Shown here: in pieces, positions 50,676 to 62,000 of the stretch | Layout: every line of letters starts with the position of its first letter | Position numbering within the stretch: position 1 is the first letter of the stretch | Origin: Mesostigma viride | Taxonomy: Eukaryota; Streptophyta; Mesostigmatophyceae; Mesostigmatales; Mesostigmataceae | Length of the DNA stretch: 62,000 bases | Reading direction: 5' to 3' | NCBI GenBank assembly: GCA_009746045.1 | Contig: RPFO01000225.1 | Coordinates: 1,294,590 to 1,356,589, forward strand | Notes under the pieces: generated by a model | What the model saw: only the letters and a program-made list of their open reading frames with translations | Told to the model about the DNA's origin: nothing | The model's database searches: none | Position numbers and translations under genes: made by a program

Positions 50676-51374
50676 AGTTAACGCCAAGCGCATTGGCGTG
50701 ATCCTGATTCGGCATTTCTCTGCGATTCCAGCGGCACCGGAACGAGTTCATTCCGACAAGTATCAAGAAAGTTATGGCGTTCCGACTTCCCGGTCGCGCG
50801 CGAGCGCGAGACGGCTGTTCTTCTAAGTCGGACGTGAATATTGGCCGACGACATATGGGGTCGACAGTAAATCCTGGGCTGACAGGAATTAGGTGCTGAA
50901 CCTACGACGGTATTGGATTAATACGTCGTACGCAGGAAATAGGAACCTTAACCTGTGGTCTGTTGGTACCGCAGGCCTAGTCCTGGACTTCTAGGTGCAG
51001 ATGCAATAATCACTGTGGTGACTGTACTCTGTGGTCACTGTGCCTGTATGGCAGACCTACTGTATAGGATCTGGGCGCTGTACAGGTTGTGAATACTGTA
51101 CTGGGAGTGTTAATACTGAGCAGGCCTCTTAGGCTGCTCAGGACTAGCAAAGCACAGTGCACAAGTATATAAAGAATAGGCCAGTGCCAATTGGGCATCT
51201 CTTGCGAGCCCGCCTCACGTGTGCTGCCTTGACTTGGCAAACGCGTGTACAAGCCTCCAGTGTGTGAGCGCTGCAACATTATCCAATTTTAACAAAGCTC
51301 CGTTTCCAACCATATTCACACATTGCTGCATTGCAACCATATCCTTCACATTGCGTTTCATAAGAACGTTAACT
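50676..51374 (+). repeat. Outer element 3' LTR
   Basis: 699 bp, starts AGTTAACGCCAAGCG and ends AAGAACGTTAACT. Followed by the TSD CTGCC. Confidence 0.92.
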
Positions 51375-52570
51375 CTGCCGCCCAGATCTTTGACCTCACC
51401 GCTGTGACCGAAACCATCCGCGACCTCCTTAGGGACGCCTTCGAGCAGCACGTGACTCCCCTCCGCTCGCTGCAGATGTGGCAGCCCTGGTTTGATTTGT
51501 ACGTGCTGACTGCCGAGCTCCGCACCATCTCCACCACCAGTCCACCACCTCCACCCTAGCTCCTCGCCTCCTCGATCGATCCGGCAGGTGCCGCCACCAC
51601 CACCACCACCGACGCCATCACCGCCCAGCTCCGCGACACCGACCAGCGCCTCAAGGACAACGCCATCGCCATCAAGTGCCTGCAAAACACCGCCGGCCTC
51701 ACCACCCAGGCGGTGAAGGACATATTGCCGCCAAGCCAGCCCCCGTTGGCCCGGCTGGCGATGTCGCTCCCACCCAGACCTGGGCGGACATGCTCAAGCA
51801 ACACACCACCTCCACCATGCCTCCGCCGTCGCAGCACAGCTCCAGCAGCAGACACTCAACCTCCGTGAGGAGGCCGAGCTCGCCAAGCGCAGCCTTAACG
51901 TACGTCATCGTCAAGATCTTGGACCTGGTGGAAGGTGAGAATTCCGAAAAGCTTGCACAGGCGTTTGAGAGAGAATTAATCCTTGGTCGCATGGGCCTCC
52001 TTTGTGAGATCAAGCTGGTCGCCCACCGCCTTCCTCGCTCGCGGGGTATGGCAGGGGCACCTCCGCTTCTGCTCATCTTTCTTTGAGAACCCGGCCTTCG
52101 AGATTTCGTTTCTCAGACGCCGCAAGCAGCTCGAGAAGACTCACTACACCCTGGACGACGACTAGCTTGACCCTGGCGCAGCGCAACAACGGCGACGGGA
52201 GCTATGGCCGGCCTACATGATTCCAGCTCTGGCAGAGCGCGGTGGGGAAGCCGGTGTACTGGAAGGGGGCGGCCATCTACGTCGGCCCCTGAGGACTTAT
52301 GCTCGATCACGAGACGCAGTCACGTGTCTATTAATTACTTCGGCCATAATAAGCCCTGGGAAGGGACCCCTGCGGCCCCAGCACCTCCAGACACCCCAGC
52401 TTAGGGGAATACAGCAGCAGTATAGTGTAGAATAGTCAGGCGCATAGCCACCGTGGCCTTGTACATGTATGCCTACTGTAGGCCCCATGATACCAGCAGC
52501 TGATGCCTTCATGCATCCATTATTTAGACATGTACATGTGCATGTGCCTACGATGTGCCCCACACCAGAT
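51375..52570 (+). mobile_element. LINE C, 3' part (ORF1 C-terminus and partial 3' UTR)
   Basis: Resumes ORF1 (AAQIFDLTAVTETIRDLLRDAFEQH). The RRM-like part matches LINE B (ENSEKLAQAFE, ISFLRRRKQLEKTHYTLDDD), in several frames. The 3' UTR is cut by LINE D at 52570. No ORF2 is seen, as in LINE B. Confidence 0.7.
52288..52345 (+). mobile_element. Short retroposon fragment
   Basis: CCTGAGGACTTATGCTC...GTCACGTGTCTATTAATTA matches the 3' end of the retroposon at 31821-32038. TCGGCC on both sides is a possible TSD. Confidence 0.5.
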
Positions 52571-52725
52571 TAATTAATTAATTAGACTCGTGCTCCCGTT
52601 GGGGAGTCACGGATGGATGGATGGATGCAAACAGTCCTACCGGTCTAATCTATCTGCAACATCTATCTACTACATACATCTATCTACAACATTAAAAAAA
52701 AACTAGTCTAAGCTCTCGATCTACC

Positions 52726-55700
52726 CTATAGGGGACCTGTCTGGCGTGCTTCCCGTATGTGAACTCCCGTATGTTTGCAAACGCGGGCGCTTCCCCACGG
52801 GGGGGGGGGTCGTGGTCCTCTATGACCTGGGCCCACTTGGCCTTGTCCATCATCTTGTTCCAAATCACGGAGAGGCCTAGCCCCCCCATGTCCTCGACTA
52901 GCTGTTAACTTGAAGGTGCGGGCCTTGCGGCGGCGAGCATTGCTGGGCGGCCCGACCCACGTAAGGAGGTGCCGGCCAGGCTGAGCTGGGCGCAGCCCCG
53001 CGGGGGGGCCACGTGAGGTGTCTACCTGGTTGGTGCAAGCTATAAGTGCCCTATGTGCTAGCTGCAGGCGCCGCTGGTGATACATGGCATGCCGATCGAG
53101 GTACAGGTCCTCATTGCGAACATGAGCAGCATTAAGCCTACTCGGAAAATGGATCGCAGCATGTTGGTGACCGCGCCGTCCAGCTTTCGGGCCAGGTCGG
53201 CGGTGAGGGTCCACGTCTCGGCCCCGTACGTAAGTCTCGAACACGGAGGACGAGGACCTTAAACGTACAGGTCCTGTTTCTCTGTCTTGCCCAGGGGCTT
53301 GCGCCACAGGGCCCGGTATTGGCGTAAAGCGTGCCAGGCGAGGGAGATGCGGTGGTCCACGTCGGCCTCGCAGCTGGGGAGGAGGCTGCCCAACAACTTG
53401 ACGCGGTCCCTATACGGGACGCGGGAGCCGTCAAGGAGGATCGAAGAGGTCAGGCGGGGGCTGAGTGAGCCCGGCCAATCGCCAGAGCCTCTTCTGTCTT
53501 CTTGCTGACCTCCAGCCCCACCGCACGTGCCTCGATTGCCAGGCAGTCAAGCCACGTCTGCACGTGCCCAGTGTCCTCGAAGAGGGTGGTGTCGTCTGCA
53601 TAGATGATGTCCGCCAGCCGGATCTCCGTGTCCGCCCCGCCATGCCAGAAACGGTTGGCTATACCTGCCGTGCACCCCTAGTTCCCTACCCACAATGCGG
53701 GCAAACCGCTTAATTGCGCGCCTGAATCATTACGTATTCGACCACGTACAATAATGAACAGGACTAGGGCGACAGCACGCAGCCCTGCCACACCCCCTTC
53801 TGTAGTAAAGGGCATGGCATGGCGTGGTCCCGTAGGAAGTGCGCACCGAAGTGGTGGACCCTTCATACAGGTTGCGGATCAGACAGCAATAAGGGGGCGG
53901 GGGATCCGGAACAGAGCGAGGATGTCCCACGGCGCAGGCCTGCCAGAAAACCGAATCGAAGGCTTTGATGAAGTCCACCAGCACGTACAAGGTGCAGCAG
54001 AGGGGACTCACCAGGCTGAAGGCGTTGCAGTTCTTCCACAAGGTGGCGAGTAGCGAAGAGCGCCTGTACATACTGTGTTGCGACCGGCCTGAACGGAAGC
54101 CGTGCTGAGTCTCGCTGAGGTGGCCGTCCAATTAAGGCCGTGCGCAGGCGGTTCAGGATGCATGAGCCGCATGAAAAGCTTGAGGGGGGCACTTTGGATG
54201 CATATACCCTAGCTCTAGCTGTAGTTACCGGGGTCGGCTGGCGACCCCTTGTTCTTGTGCAGCATCGTGGGAAAACTGTGTTGCCAGGCCGCTGGGGGCG
54301 GTTGCGACGCCAGCAGAATGCGGTTGCAGATCTATATATCCCGGAAGAGCAGCATGACACCAGTGTCCTCGAACTCGGCTGCAAGTTTCACGACCGCGGC
54401 CGGAATCCCGGGGAGCCGGTGGCGGCGTCGTAACGCAGACGCTGCATGCCGACCGCCTCCGTGACCTCGCGGGAGGTGAAAGGAGGCATGTCTGACGGGT
54501 CGCCAACTTAGCGGGCCGACTCATGCAGCGGGGGGGCTAGGTAGTCCGCCGCTAGTGACCTGCCAGGGCGGGGCCAGGGGCCCGGCTGCATGGGCCGCCC
54601 GCCAGGGCAGCCGGGCGGGCGGCGGCGGCTGGTAGCAGGGGCGGGGGCGGCGCAGCTGCCGGTCCCCACGACCTCGGCAGTGGCCGCGGCCCAGGTACGA
54701 AGCCGCTTGGCCGGTGCGCCGAGATCATCGTGGCGGTGGGGCCGGCCGATGGGCCGAGGCCGTCCGGGTGCCCGAGGCGCTTGTACCAGAACCAGGCCCC
54801 CTTGCCGTCGTGTTTCTGCTGGCAGCTGCGCAGGTCCTTGACCATCTGCTGAGCGTCTAGCTGCCTTCTCGGCCTAGCTGTTCGTAGGCGACCCGCAGAG
54901 CCGCTTGCAGCCCAGGCTTGGCGGTCGGGTCCCTGTTGCGGCGGAGCATCTGCCTAGCGGCGACCACTGTCGGTGCGTACGTGGCGGTGGACAGCAAGCT
55001 GTCGGCGCGGAGGCAAGGAGGGGAGGGGGCGGGCAGCCAGACGATACTTGGCAGCGATACCGCGGAGGATCACTGAAAAGTCACCCGGGGGCGGGATGGC
55101 GTGTAACTGCTGGCGACTGCCCCTCCGGCGCGTCGAAGACTGCCAGGAATTAATGAATTAATTAAACACGTGCTCCCGTTGGAGAGTCACGGAGCACCGA
55201 AGTGCTTTTAATCCCTGTGTGTGCACAACAACAGGAGCTAGAAAGGGCAGAGACCCCCATTCTCCTCCATGCCAAAGGCATATATATGCCACAGCTGCCC
55301 TCGGACACGCTAAACTGTGTGTAAACGATCTGGCAATAGACTGTGGGTGCAATAAGACCCATGTGAGCATGGCATAACAAGGAGCGTGGACGAGTAATCT
55401 GATCATAGCCAGGACGTAGCATGGCTGTACAAAGGACTAAGCTAAGGGTATGGCTGGTTGTGTACCGTGCGTTATAGCGGTGCACGTGACTAGGTATGTT
55501 GACACTGCCAGGAAGTCGATCGTCCCGGTGCGTCATATAGCGGCCTGCTCCTCTGCTGACATCTTGTCGGCATCCTTCAGTACAATCCGGAGCACCTTGA
55601 GATCTGGCTGAGGCGCCATGCAGTTGTCGCAACGGTTTCACGCCAGGAAACCGCAAGCTGATGCGCGCGATCGAGCACGAGACGGTGATCAGATTCCACC

Positions 55701-56470
55701 GTGCTGACAGAATCTTGCAGCACGCGAGCATCGACAACGGAGGGGCGCTGAGCCCGGCGTACGCAGATATATAGTCAAGGCACATCACCCGATCCGACGG
55801 CCCCCAGAAGATGGCAAGCTGCTGTGCGGGGCGTGCGAAAGAAGCATTGCATGCAACCAGCGCAGATTCTGCCAACAGATCCGCAAAGAGAGCCGTGTTA
55901 CCGTTGGCTGTCGTGTTGCATGGAGGGGAAGTATATGAGCGCCCCCAGTGCCATGCAACTGGCAGCGTGGCGTTGGCGTCGAGCAGCATAACCAGGAAGT
56001 GCCGAGCTGGGATGCTGGCCTCCTCATCCTTGAGGGCGCGGAAGAAGGCCTCACGTTCCGCCTGAGCTCGAGTCACCTGCATGTGGTGCATATCCCAAGA
56101 TAACGGTAAGCGTGTGGTGAGAATGGCCCTCAGTGGCCGAAAAGGTGGCCACTATAGCACACGCGGGGATCTCAGCACGATGGACTGGAGGTGAGCTGAT
56201 GCTGCCGGTGAGCACAAGAGGCCCACACCACCTTGACCCGGCGCGTCGCCTCGATCCACCACAATGGAACGGCCAGCCCGCGCGGAGGTCGTCGACCAGA
56301 AGACCGTTGACCCCTTGCTGAGGGCCGACGGTGCGCCGATGCTCCTGGACCCCGAGGACGGCGATCTTGTTGTCGGCGCACAAGGCGATCAGCTCGTCGA
56401 CGCGTTGGCGTGCTGGCGTGCCGCCGCTCGTAGAAGGATATCTGCATTCGAGGGAGGGTGCGCACATTAA
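52726..56470 (-). pseudogene. LINE D ORF2 remnants
   Basis: Endonuclease pieces (LIALCADNKIAVLGVQEHRRT, LLDANATLP) lie at about 55700-56470, a linker at 54552-55149, RT pieces (LVDFIKAFDSVF) at about 53430-54480, and the C-terminal piece at 52726-53330. Many frame breaks. A LINE 3' fragment is inserted at 55150-55503. Confidence 0.8.
55150..55503 (-). mobile_element. Nested 5'-truncated LINE 3' end in LINE D
   Basis: ACTGCCAGGAA at 55139-55149 and 55504-55514 is an 11-bp TSD. The content matches the 3' UTR fragments at 8405, 9782 and 59458. Confidence 0.85.
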
Positions 56471-56514
56471 TTAAAGCTTGCAAAACCAAGAATATGGGCC
56501 GTTGCCCTATTATA

Positions 56515-56600
56515 GCGGGGGGGTGGGGGTGGAGGTGGGGGTGGAGAAGGGTATAGTGCTGGAGGTGGGGGTGGGGGTGGAGGGGGTGGGCCGGGGGAGG
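56515..56600 (-). repeat. LINE D inter-ORF C/G-rich tract
   Basis: Plus strand GGGGGTGGGGGTGGAGG repeats, the counterpart of 5655-5750 in LINE A. Confidence 0.75.
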
Positions 56601-56887
56601 AGGGTGGCGATTGGGGTTAATGCTTTTCAACGCATGCATGCATGGAGTCTTTCTTTCAGGGCGGATATGCGTCGTCTCCGTCCTGTCTGGGGTCGCTGGC
56701 GTGTCGACTGAGCCTCATGGGCACCCTCATCCCGCTCAAGGTGGGCCAGGAGCTAGGCGTGTGAGGCTGGTAAATTGGCGGGAGGGTTGCATGACCGTGG
56801 CGTGCCTGGCGACCTTGCATCCTGATCATGCTCGCTCGGTGCGACATGGGGATGGGAAGGGGCTTGTTTATTAATAAAGGCTGTGCC

Positions 56888-57823
56888 CAAAGCCTATTGT
56901 ACCGCAAGGCCGCGAGGGTGTGCCCTTACCGGCGGGCGGCCCTCCATATACTGGGGACACGTGCGAATTGATGACGACGATGCAGCTGCATGGTGGGGCT
57001 GGCTTGGAGCGTGGTTTGTGCCGCTTGTTAGGAGCTTGCACATCCGTGCGCTTCCCGCCGTTGAAAAGAACGGGGGTCGTTGACAAGGCGGACGTAGGTG
57101 AGAATGCCGTTGCGCCTGCATGGCCTGGACCGCTGCCTCGCTGCCCAGCAAGCCGTTCTTGATGACGAGCTGGGCTGGGGAGAGTATATAGATCGTCGAT
57201 GCTGGGCGCGCCTTTCCCGCCCAGGATCTTGCGGGGGCCTGCAGGACTTTCACCTTGCTGGCCACACTCGTGAAGGTCACCCGGATGGGGCCAGGTTGGC
57301 CTGCCATCCATGCTGCTGACTCAGTGCGGATGCGGTCGTTGCCCAAATGAAGCCGGCCCACTATGAGGCTCAGGTGCAGGCGTCGTGCAAGCATGAGGTC
57401 CGTTTCCTGGGGACCCGCGACCTCAAAATAACGCACCTCAATAATACTGCGCACGTGATCGTTGGTCTTCCTCAACTGCGGTCTTGTGGGCCGCTGCCCC
57501 CCTCCGTGCAGCGTCCGCCATCATGTTAGCAATGTCCGCCTGCTTCACCATGGTACGTGGCATAGCTGGGAGGCGATGGGGCGGCTTGCTGGGGCGAGGT
57601 GGCCAGGGCTGCCTTCACCTCAGCCATGCTGGTGCGTATTTAGCTCGGCGCCGGTGTCCTGGCGCAGAGCAGTTGACAGGTCGCACCTATAGCTGGGCAG
57701 CCATGTCCGCGACTTTCTGGTTGAGCTGTTGCAGGTCTGCTTCCGGGGAAGCACTAGGAGTGTTGGCGGGGCCGTGCTCGGCGTCTTGGAAAGCGGCAAT
57801 GAGTGCGCATGCCCGGAGGCATG
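56888..57823 (-). pseudogene. LINE D ORF1 remnant
   Basis: Matches LINE A ORF1 (RYFEVAGPQETDLMLARRL, SAAWMAGQPGPIRVTF, LVIKNGLLGS), in several frames. The N-terminus lies beyond the copia insertion and outside the window. Confidence 0.75.
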
Positions 57824-58455
57824 AGTTAATATTGCCTGGCAAGCAATATTATTCTACTAAGCTACTTGGCTTGTAGAGATTCTACTTCCGGTTACTACAA
57901 TCCAGAAACGGGTTCATTCTGATGAGTATTGCTCGAGATATGAGCAAGATACTGTTCTACTACATTCTACTTGGATTCGGTGATTCTACGGTGGTTCTTC
58001 AAGTGACGCGTGCATGGCATACGGCGTCTTGTCACAGTGTATGATAGGACATTTAGTCTCCGACACTGCGGTCTATTCAATGCTATTGATTAGACGTAAC
58101 AAATAGTGACAGGACTTGTGCGACAGGACACTGATGTGACTATTTATGGATAACGAGTCGAGATCTGCTGGTCCAGAGTGAAGGACAGCAATATTGTGAG
58201 ATGATCTGTCCTATCAGTCATCTGGATGTGACTGCGTCACAATTAGTATATAACGAGCAGGACGCTGCCACTTGGTAGCACCACTTTCCCTGCACCTGTG
58301 TCCTCGCACCTTTGGCGACGGTTCTCACGTGCCTCGCGCATTCTGTGCTGGTAGCCATAACCAGCAACGTAAACCTATTGATTAATATAACTACTTTCTC
58401 TGTAGATATTAATCAGTGCAGGCTGAACCACAGTTCAGCCACAGTTTCTTTAACT
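57824..58455 (+). repeat. 5' LTR of second copia family
   Basis: 632 bp, starts AGTTAATATTGCC and ends TTTCTTTAACT. Directly followed by CGAATTACAA, close to the CAAATTACAA that follows the first family's LTR. Confidence 0.8.
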
Positions 58456-58536
58456 CGAATTACAATCGAGTTCGTAATCTGCTGATTACGGCATTGATTT
58501 CTGGTGTCGGCAATTTTTACGGTGTTTTTCCATTAT

Positions 58537-59089
58537 ATGGGAAACACGCGTGAATATCGTGAGCCATCTCCCGAGCGTGCGTCGGCTCCGTCGTCTTCAG
58601 GCTTTAATTTCAACGTTCAACGTACGGCATCGACTGCTGCGCTGCATTCGCGTGCTGCTCAACCTTCGCTGTCTCAAGCGCTCGTCAGCCGGCCGCCAGT
58701 TTCTAACGATCTGCATCAGTTCGTCGACGACCTTACTCAAGATTTGGAAATCCTGTCGGAAAATTCCCATATTTTCCGAAGGCTTGCAGCGTCGGGATCA
58801 GACGAACAAGCTCAAGTAATTTCGGCGCTTCGCACCTACATACGGCTTGGGTGTTCTGGCGTTGGCGACAGCGTGGTCTGGAATTTCGGCGACTCTTCCG
58901 ATTAGCAACAACGGGTGGGCGTCGTCAGTCGACGGTATCATAAACGTTGCTGCTTCGATCCAGCGGCAATCAAACGCTGAGGAGCCAGGTGAAAATAACG
59001 AGGGGCTTCCTGATTTATATCCGGGTATTGTGCAGCAGATTTTGGATAACGTATTGCAGCATCCGCGCGACGATATGCGGCTGGATTAA
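58537..59089 (+). pseudogene. Extra ORF upstream of gag (second family)
   Basis: MGNTREYREPSPERA... to 58905 (122 residues), then the frame continues one base off (GVLALATAWSG...DDMRLD) to 59089. SRPPVSNDLHQFVDDLTQDLEIL matches the first family's extra ORF. Confidence 0.6.
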
Positions 59090-59192
59090 ATTTTCTGTTA
59101 TAATTAACAGTGAATTAATTCAGGAAAATTTTTTTCTTGGTTCCAGAGCTTAAGGGATTAATTTATTAATTCCCCAGCAGTATTCTTTCTTC

Positions 59193-59220
59193 GGCATCGG
59201 CATCGGCATCGGCATCGGCA
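59193..59220 (+). repeat. (CATCGG)n microsatellite
   Basis: About five tandem hexamers directly upstream of gag of the second family. Confidence 0.85.
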
Positions 59221-59246
59221 GTTGTCATCGGCATTGGCAGCAACCA

Positions 59247-60598
59247 TGCAGGGTTTGGAAGACGGCGAGATACGCGACGAACGGGTACTGCGGGGTCAGA
59301 ATTTTAATCGTCCAGCAGCAGCAGCAGCAGCAGCAGAGGAACCCCGCAGAGCCAAGGCCCAGGAGGGCTTTGCTATTCTTAACCAGCTTCCCAGTCTCAA
59401 GGAGCACTGGACTGTTAAGGATAAGGATATCACTATTAGGCACCTTAAGGGATATAATTAATTAATTAATTAATTAAACTCGTGCTCCCGTTGGGGAGTC
59501 ACGGAGCACCGAAGTGCTTTTAATCCCTGTGTGTGCACTACAGGAGAAAGGGCAGAGACCCCCAGTCTCCTTCACGCCAAAGGCATGCCACAGCTGCAAT
59601 TGGGCGCGGCTAGCTAAAAGGACAGGCTAACGATCCGGCAAACTGTGGGTGCAATAAGACCCATGTGAGCATATCATAGCAAGGAGCGTGGGCAAGTAAT
59701 CTGAACATAGCCAGGGCGTAGCATGGGATATAAGGGCTTGTATAATGGTAACAATCCTCTGCAGCTAGGTGCTGTGTATGTCTCAGTACCTTCTTAAGTG
59801 TCCCAAGAGGGTGCAGAAGTATGTAAATGACAAGTTTGAGGATGGAGATTCCTGGGAGGTTTTTATAGCTGAGTTTGAGGTGTTCCTAGATGATAAGAGG
59901 GCTAGTGATGGCTCCTTTTGGAAGAAGGAGTACATTGATTTCAAGGCTGAGGGCCTGATTCTGCAGGCATTTGAGGATTTTCAGGAGCTGAGGCACAATT
60001 GTGCTGGCAAGGGGTATGTAGTGTCAGATGAGATTGCCATGGATGATTTCCTAGGTAGCCTGGGATTGGATGAGGTCACCTTGGATAACCTGCAGGTGCA
60101 CATGCGTACATGCACCACCTGGGCTGCTATGGTGGCCAAGATCAAGGATTATTTCAGGGGCAAGTATGTGGGAGGCAAGAAGGAGGCAGACAAGGCCAGG
60201 GAGAAGCAGAAGGAGAAGGATAAGGTGGAGGTGGCAGCTGCAGCAGGGGTCAGTGTTCCCAAGGTCAAGGGCAACCAATGGGGGGGGCAGCCCTCCAACG
60301 GTTATGGCCCACCAAGGTCAGGGCCTTCCAAGCGGGGGGCTTCCAGGCCAAGGGCTTCAGTGGCTTCAAGCGTCGTGGAGGTCCTTCCCAGGAGCAGCCA
60401 GCGGCTCAGCGTCCCAGATTTGATTTCAACAGGGTGGGGTCCCAGCGGGGACCACCTGGGGTGGGACACCTCGTATCACATGTTATTTCTGTCACCAGCA
60501 GGGCCACATCCGTAAGGACTGCCCTAGCTGGCGTAAGCAAAGGGGCCAAGGGGGTATAACAACCCAACCTGACAGGCTCAGCCTTCCCTGGGCTTGCT
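59247..60598 (+). pseudogene. gag of second copia family, interrupted
   Basis: Starts MQGLEDGEIRDER with a poly-Ala run (CAG repeats). After the LINE fragment (59458-59724) the capsid domain continues (YVNDKFEDGDSWEVFIAEF, KKEYIDFKAEG). The knuckle CYFCHQQGHIRKDC at about 60481-60522 is in a different frame from the capsid part, so there is at least one frame break. The knuckle frame ends in TAG at about 60600. Confidence 0.7.
59458..59724 (-). mobile_element. Nested 5'-truncated LINE 3' end in gag
   Basis: GGGATATAA at 59449-59457 and 59725-59733 is a 9-bp TSD. The content is 3' UTR, stem-loop and (TTAA)n tail, minus orientation. Confidence 0.85.
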
Positions 60599-60701
60599 AG
60601 GGTCCGCCAGGGAGGGGGCTAAGAGTGACCCCCCCATTACTCTGGATGGATGAAGTTGATTTGCTCCCTGCACAGGTTGAGAGTCTCCCACTTAAGGTTG
60701 A

Positions 60702-62000
60702 GAGTCCCCTGCACAGGTTGAGGGTGCATCCATGGAGGAAGAACACAATGGGGTAGTGACTGGGTCTTCCCACGTCACCATGGTGAAAGCAGTTACCACA
60801 AGGCAACAACGTTCCCACATGGCTCTTGGAGGTAGTTTGCGTACTCCTTCAATGTTGGAGCGTGGAAGTCCTGCCTTAGGGCAGGAAGCTCCTCTAGAGG
60901 AGGAGGGTGAGGCTGATGGCCTGAATGATGCAATGGGGAGCATGGTTGTAAGTGAGCGTGCTGTTCCAAGCACCTCACCTGTATTTAATAAAATGTCTCT
61001 TGTGTCAAACATTGCATTGAGATTGCATCACATGTTTGGTCATGCTGCCCAGGCACTCCAGTTTGCAAGGAGGCTGGGAGGGACATCTTTGTTTAATGCA
61101 GTAAAACAGGTTGCTGAGGCTTGTTCCTGTAGGCTGGTTGCTCCCAAGCCTAAGAAGTCTCATGTCAGACAACCTGTGTTGCAGCCTGGATATGTACAAT
61201 GTGATATCCAAGAAATCAGGAAACTGATTTTGTTGGTTGGTGTTGACAGATATACCAAGTACAAGGTGCTGGAGCTGTTGCAAGACAAGTCTAAGCCATG
61301 TTTGGTGGCTGGGCTCCAGGCTATCAGATCCAGAATGAAACCAGTGATCCAGCTGCAGTGTGATTTAGAATTTGAGTGCTGCATGGGGAATGAAGACCTC
61401 CCTGAGTTATTTGTTGTACACAGGGAGTCCCATGGCAGTCAAGGCGTGGTGGAGAGGACAATCAGAGAACTCAAGACTATTCTGCTGACGGAGAAGAAGA
61501 TTCCAAGATTGGTTCCAGCTATTATCAAGACGGCCTGGTTAAGGTCAGTTGAGGACAGATTGAATGTCAGGGCATCCATGTATGTTGGAGAGGTCCCTGT
61601 GACTCCATTATCATTGCATCTTCGGGAGCTCCCTACTGAGGTTGAGCAAGCCTGGAAAGATAGCCTTATGTTCAAGTTTGCCAAGTTGAGGCAGAAAGAC
61701 AAGGGCTGGAGTGTTCTGAAACCTGTTGTTGGCCAGAGGGTAATTGTGTGGAAAGAGCCCAAGCTTGCAGGCAAGCGTGGTAGCTGGCACCCTGGAGTAG
61801 TGACCAGGGTGGAACTAGCTGGGCACAAGTGCTGGGTGAAGATGGAGGATCCTCCCCAGAATGTGCACCGTCTGTCGTGGTCATATGTACGTCTAAGGGG
61901 TGCTGAAGCAGAGGCAGTAGCTCCTGATGTGACAACCTTGCCAGTTGGTCATGACGTCATCCCTGATCATCACGTTCAAGCTGGAAGTAATCCCCGGGTA
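60702..62000 (+). CDS. Integrase of second copia family (partial, off the right edge)
   Basis: Open frame from after a TGA at 60699-60701 to the window end. A variable N-terminal part (VKAVTTRQQRSH) precedes the HHCC region (HHMFGHAAQ...ACSCRLVA), the DDE core (VQCDIQEI, LQCDLEFE, ESHGSQGVVERTIRE) and the SH3-like domain (GQRVIVWKEPKLAGKRGSWHPG). About half the residues match the first family by eye. Protease and RT would lie beyond 62000. Confidence 0.85.

Larger units (their letters stand above)
32998..51374 (+). mobile_element. Outer copia-type LTR retrotransposon
   Basis: Flanked by the 5-bp TSD CTGCC (32993-32997 and 51375-51379). LTRs of about 700 bp lie at 32998-35489 (interrupted) and 50676-51374, both AGTTAA...TTAACT. 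The internal order is extra ORF, gag with CCHC knuckle, then integrase, protease, RT and RNase H. Two insertions split it: a DNA transposon in the left LTR and an inverted copy of the same family in pol. Pol also has two 2-bp insertions relative to the inner copy (about 49055 and 49495), so it is defective. Confidence 0.9.
52571..57823 (-). mobile_element. LINE D, EN-RT LINE of the LINE A family
   Basis: On the minus strand it reads ORF1, G/C-rich spacer, ORF2, 3' UTR, stem-loop and TTAA tail (52571-52584). It is inserted in the LINE C 3' UTR and interrupted at its 5' side by the second copia family at 57824. It is more degraded than LINE A. Confidence 0.85.
57824..62000 (+). mobile_element. 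Second copia-type family, partial (runs off window)
   Basis: 5' LTR, extra ORF, gag and integrase in the same order and with the same LTR ends as the first family, but clearly diverged. Inserted in LINE D ORF1. Its right end lies outside the window. Confidence 0.85.

Noticed and set aside
1-62000. CRISPR arrays, rRNA genes, bacterial operons or Shine-Dalgarno signals
   Set aside because: None seen; repeats are all retroelement, TIR or minisatellite type and the window is eukaryotic.

Overview
The window is eukaryotic nuclear DNA made almost entirely of mobile and viral sequence, with one recognisable host gene near the left end. A clean spliceosomal intron in that gene, LINEs, Ty1/copia-type LTR elements and an integrated Polinton-like virus (PLV) point to a GC-rich protist, most likely a unicellular alga. 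That host assignment is inference; nothing here names the species.

Layout. 1-3900: four copies of a short SINE-like retroposon, a two-exon host gene (2217-3409) and a minisatellite. 3981-9515: a nearly complete L1-type LINE (A) with a 10-bp target duplication (TSD). 9585-29398: an integrated PLV, about 18.6 kb without one later LINE insertion, bounded by terminal inverted repeats (TIRs) of about 755 bp. 29587-31584: LINE B, which keeps ORF1 but has no ORF2. 32360-52570: LINE C, split by an 18.4-kb copia-type element (32998-51374). That element carries a DNA transposon in its left LTR and a second, inverted copy of itself (39242-47702) in pol. The inner copy in turn carries a perfect 206-bp palindrome. 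52571-57823: LINE D (minus strand), inserted in the tail of LINE C and interrupted by a second copia family (57824 to beyond 62000).

The PLV has two divergent gene blocks that meet at a 39-bp gap (19055-19093). Leftward genes: coiled-coil protein, A32-type packaging ATPase, AT-hook protein, tyrosine recombinase, and an archaeo-eukaryotic primase joined to an origin-binding-protein-like SF2 helicase. Rightward genes: a 1,075-aa fibre-like protein, a zinc-finger protein, a penton-like minor capsid protein, a small pVI-like protein, the major capsid protein, an adhesin with bacterial-type Ig repeats plus a lectin-like domain, and three small proteins, one with an N-myristoylation signal. This would cover integration, replication, packaging, capsid building and host attachment. 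I see no protein-primed DNA polymerase, retroviral-type integrase or adenain-type protease.

Many long frames, viral and retroelement, are broken by one or two bases, mostly apparent losses at short homopolymers. This looks at least partly like assembly indel error, so broken genes are reported as disrupted as sequenced.

The copia-type elements are unusual: pol is ordered integrase-protease-RT-RNase H, gag and pol are separated by one in-frame TGA, an extra ORF precedes gag, and the LTRs end in AGTTAA...TTAACT instead of TG...CA.
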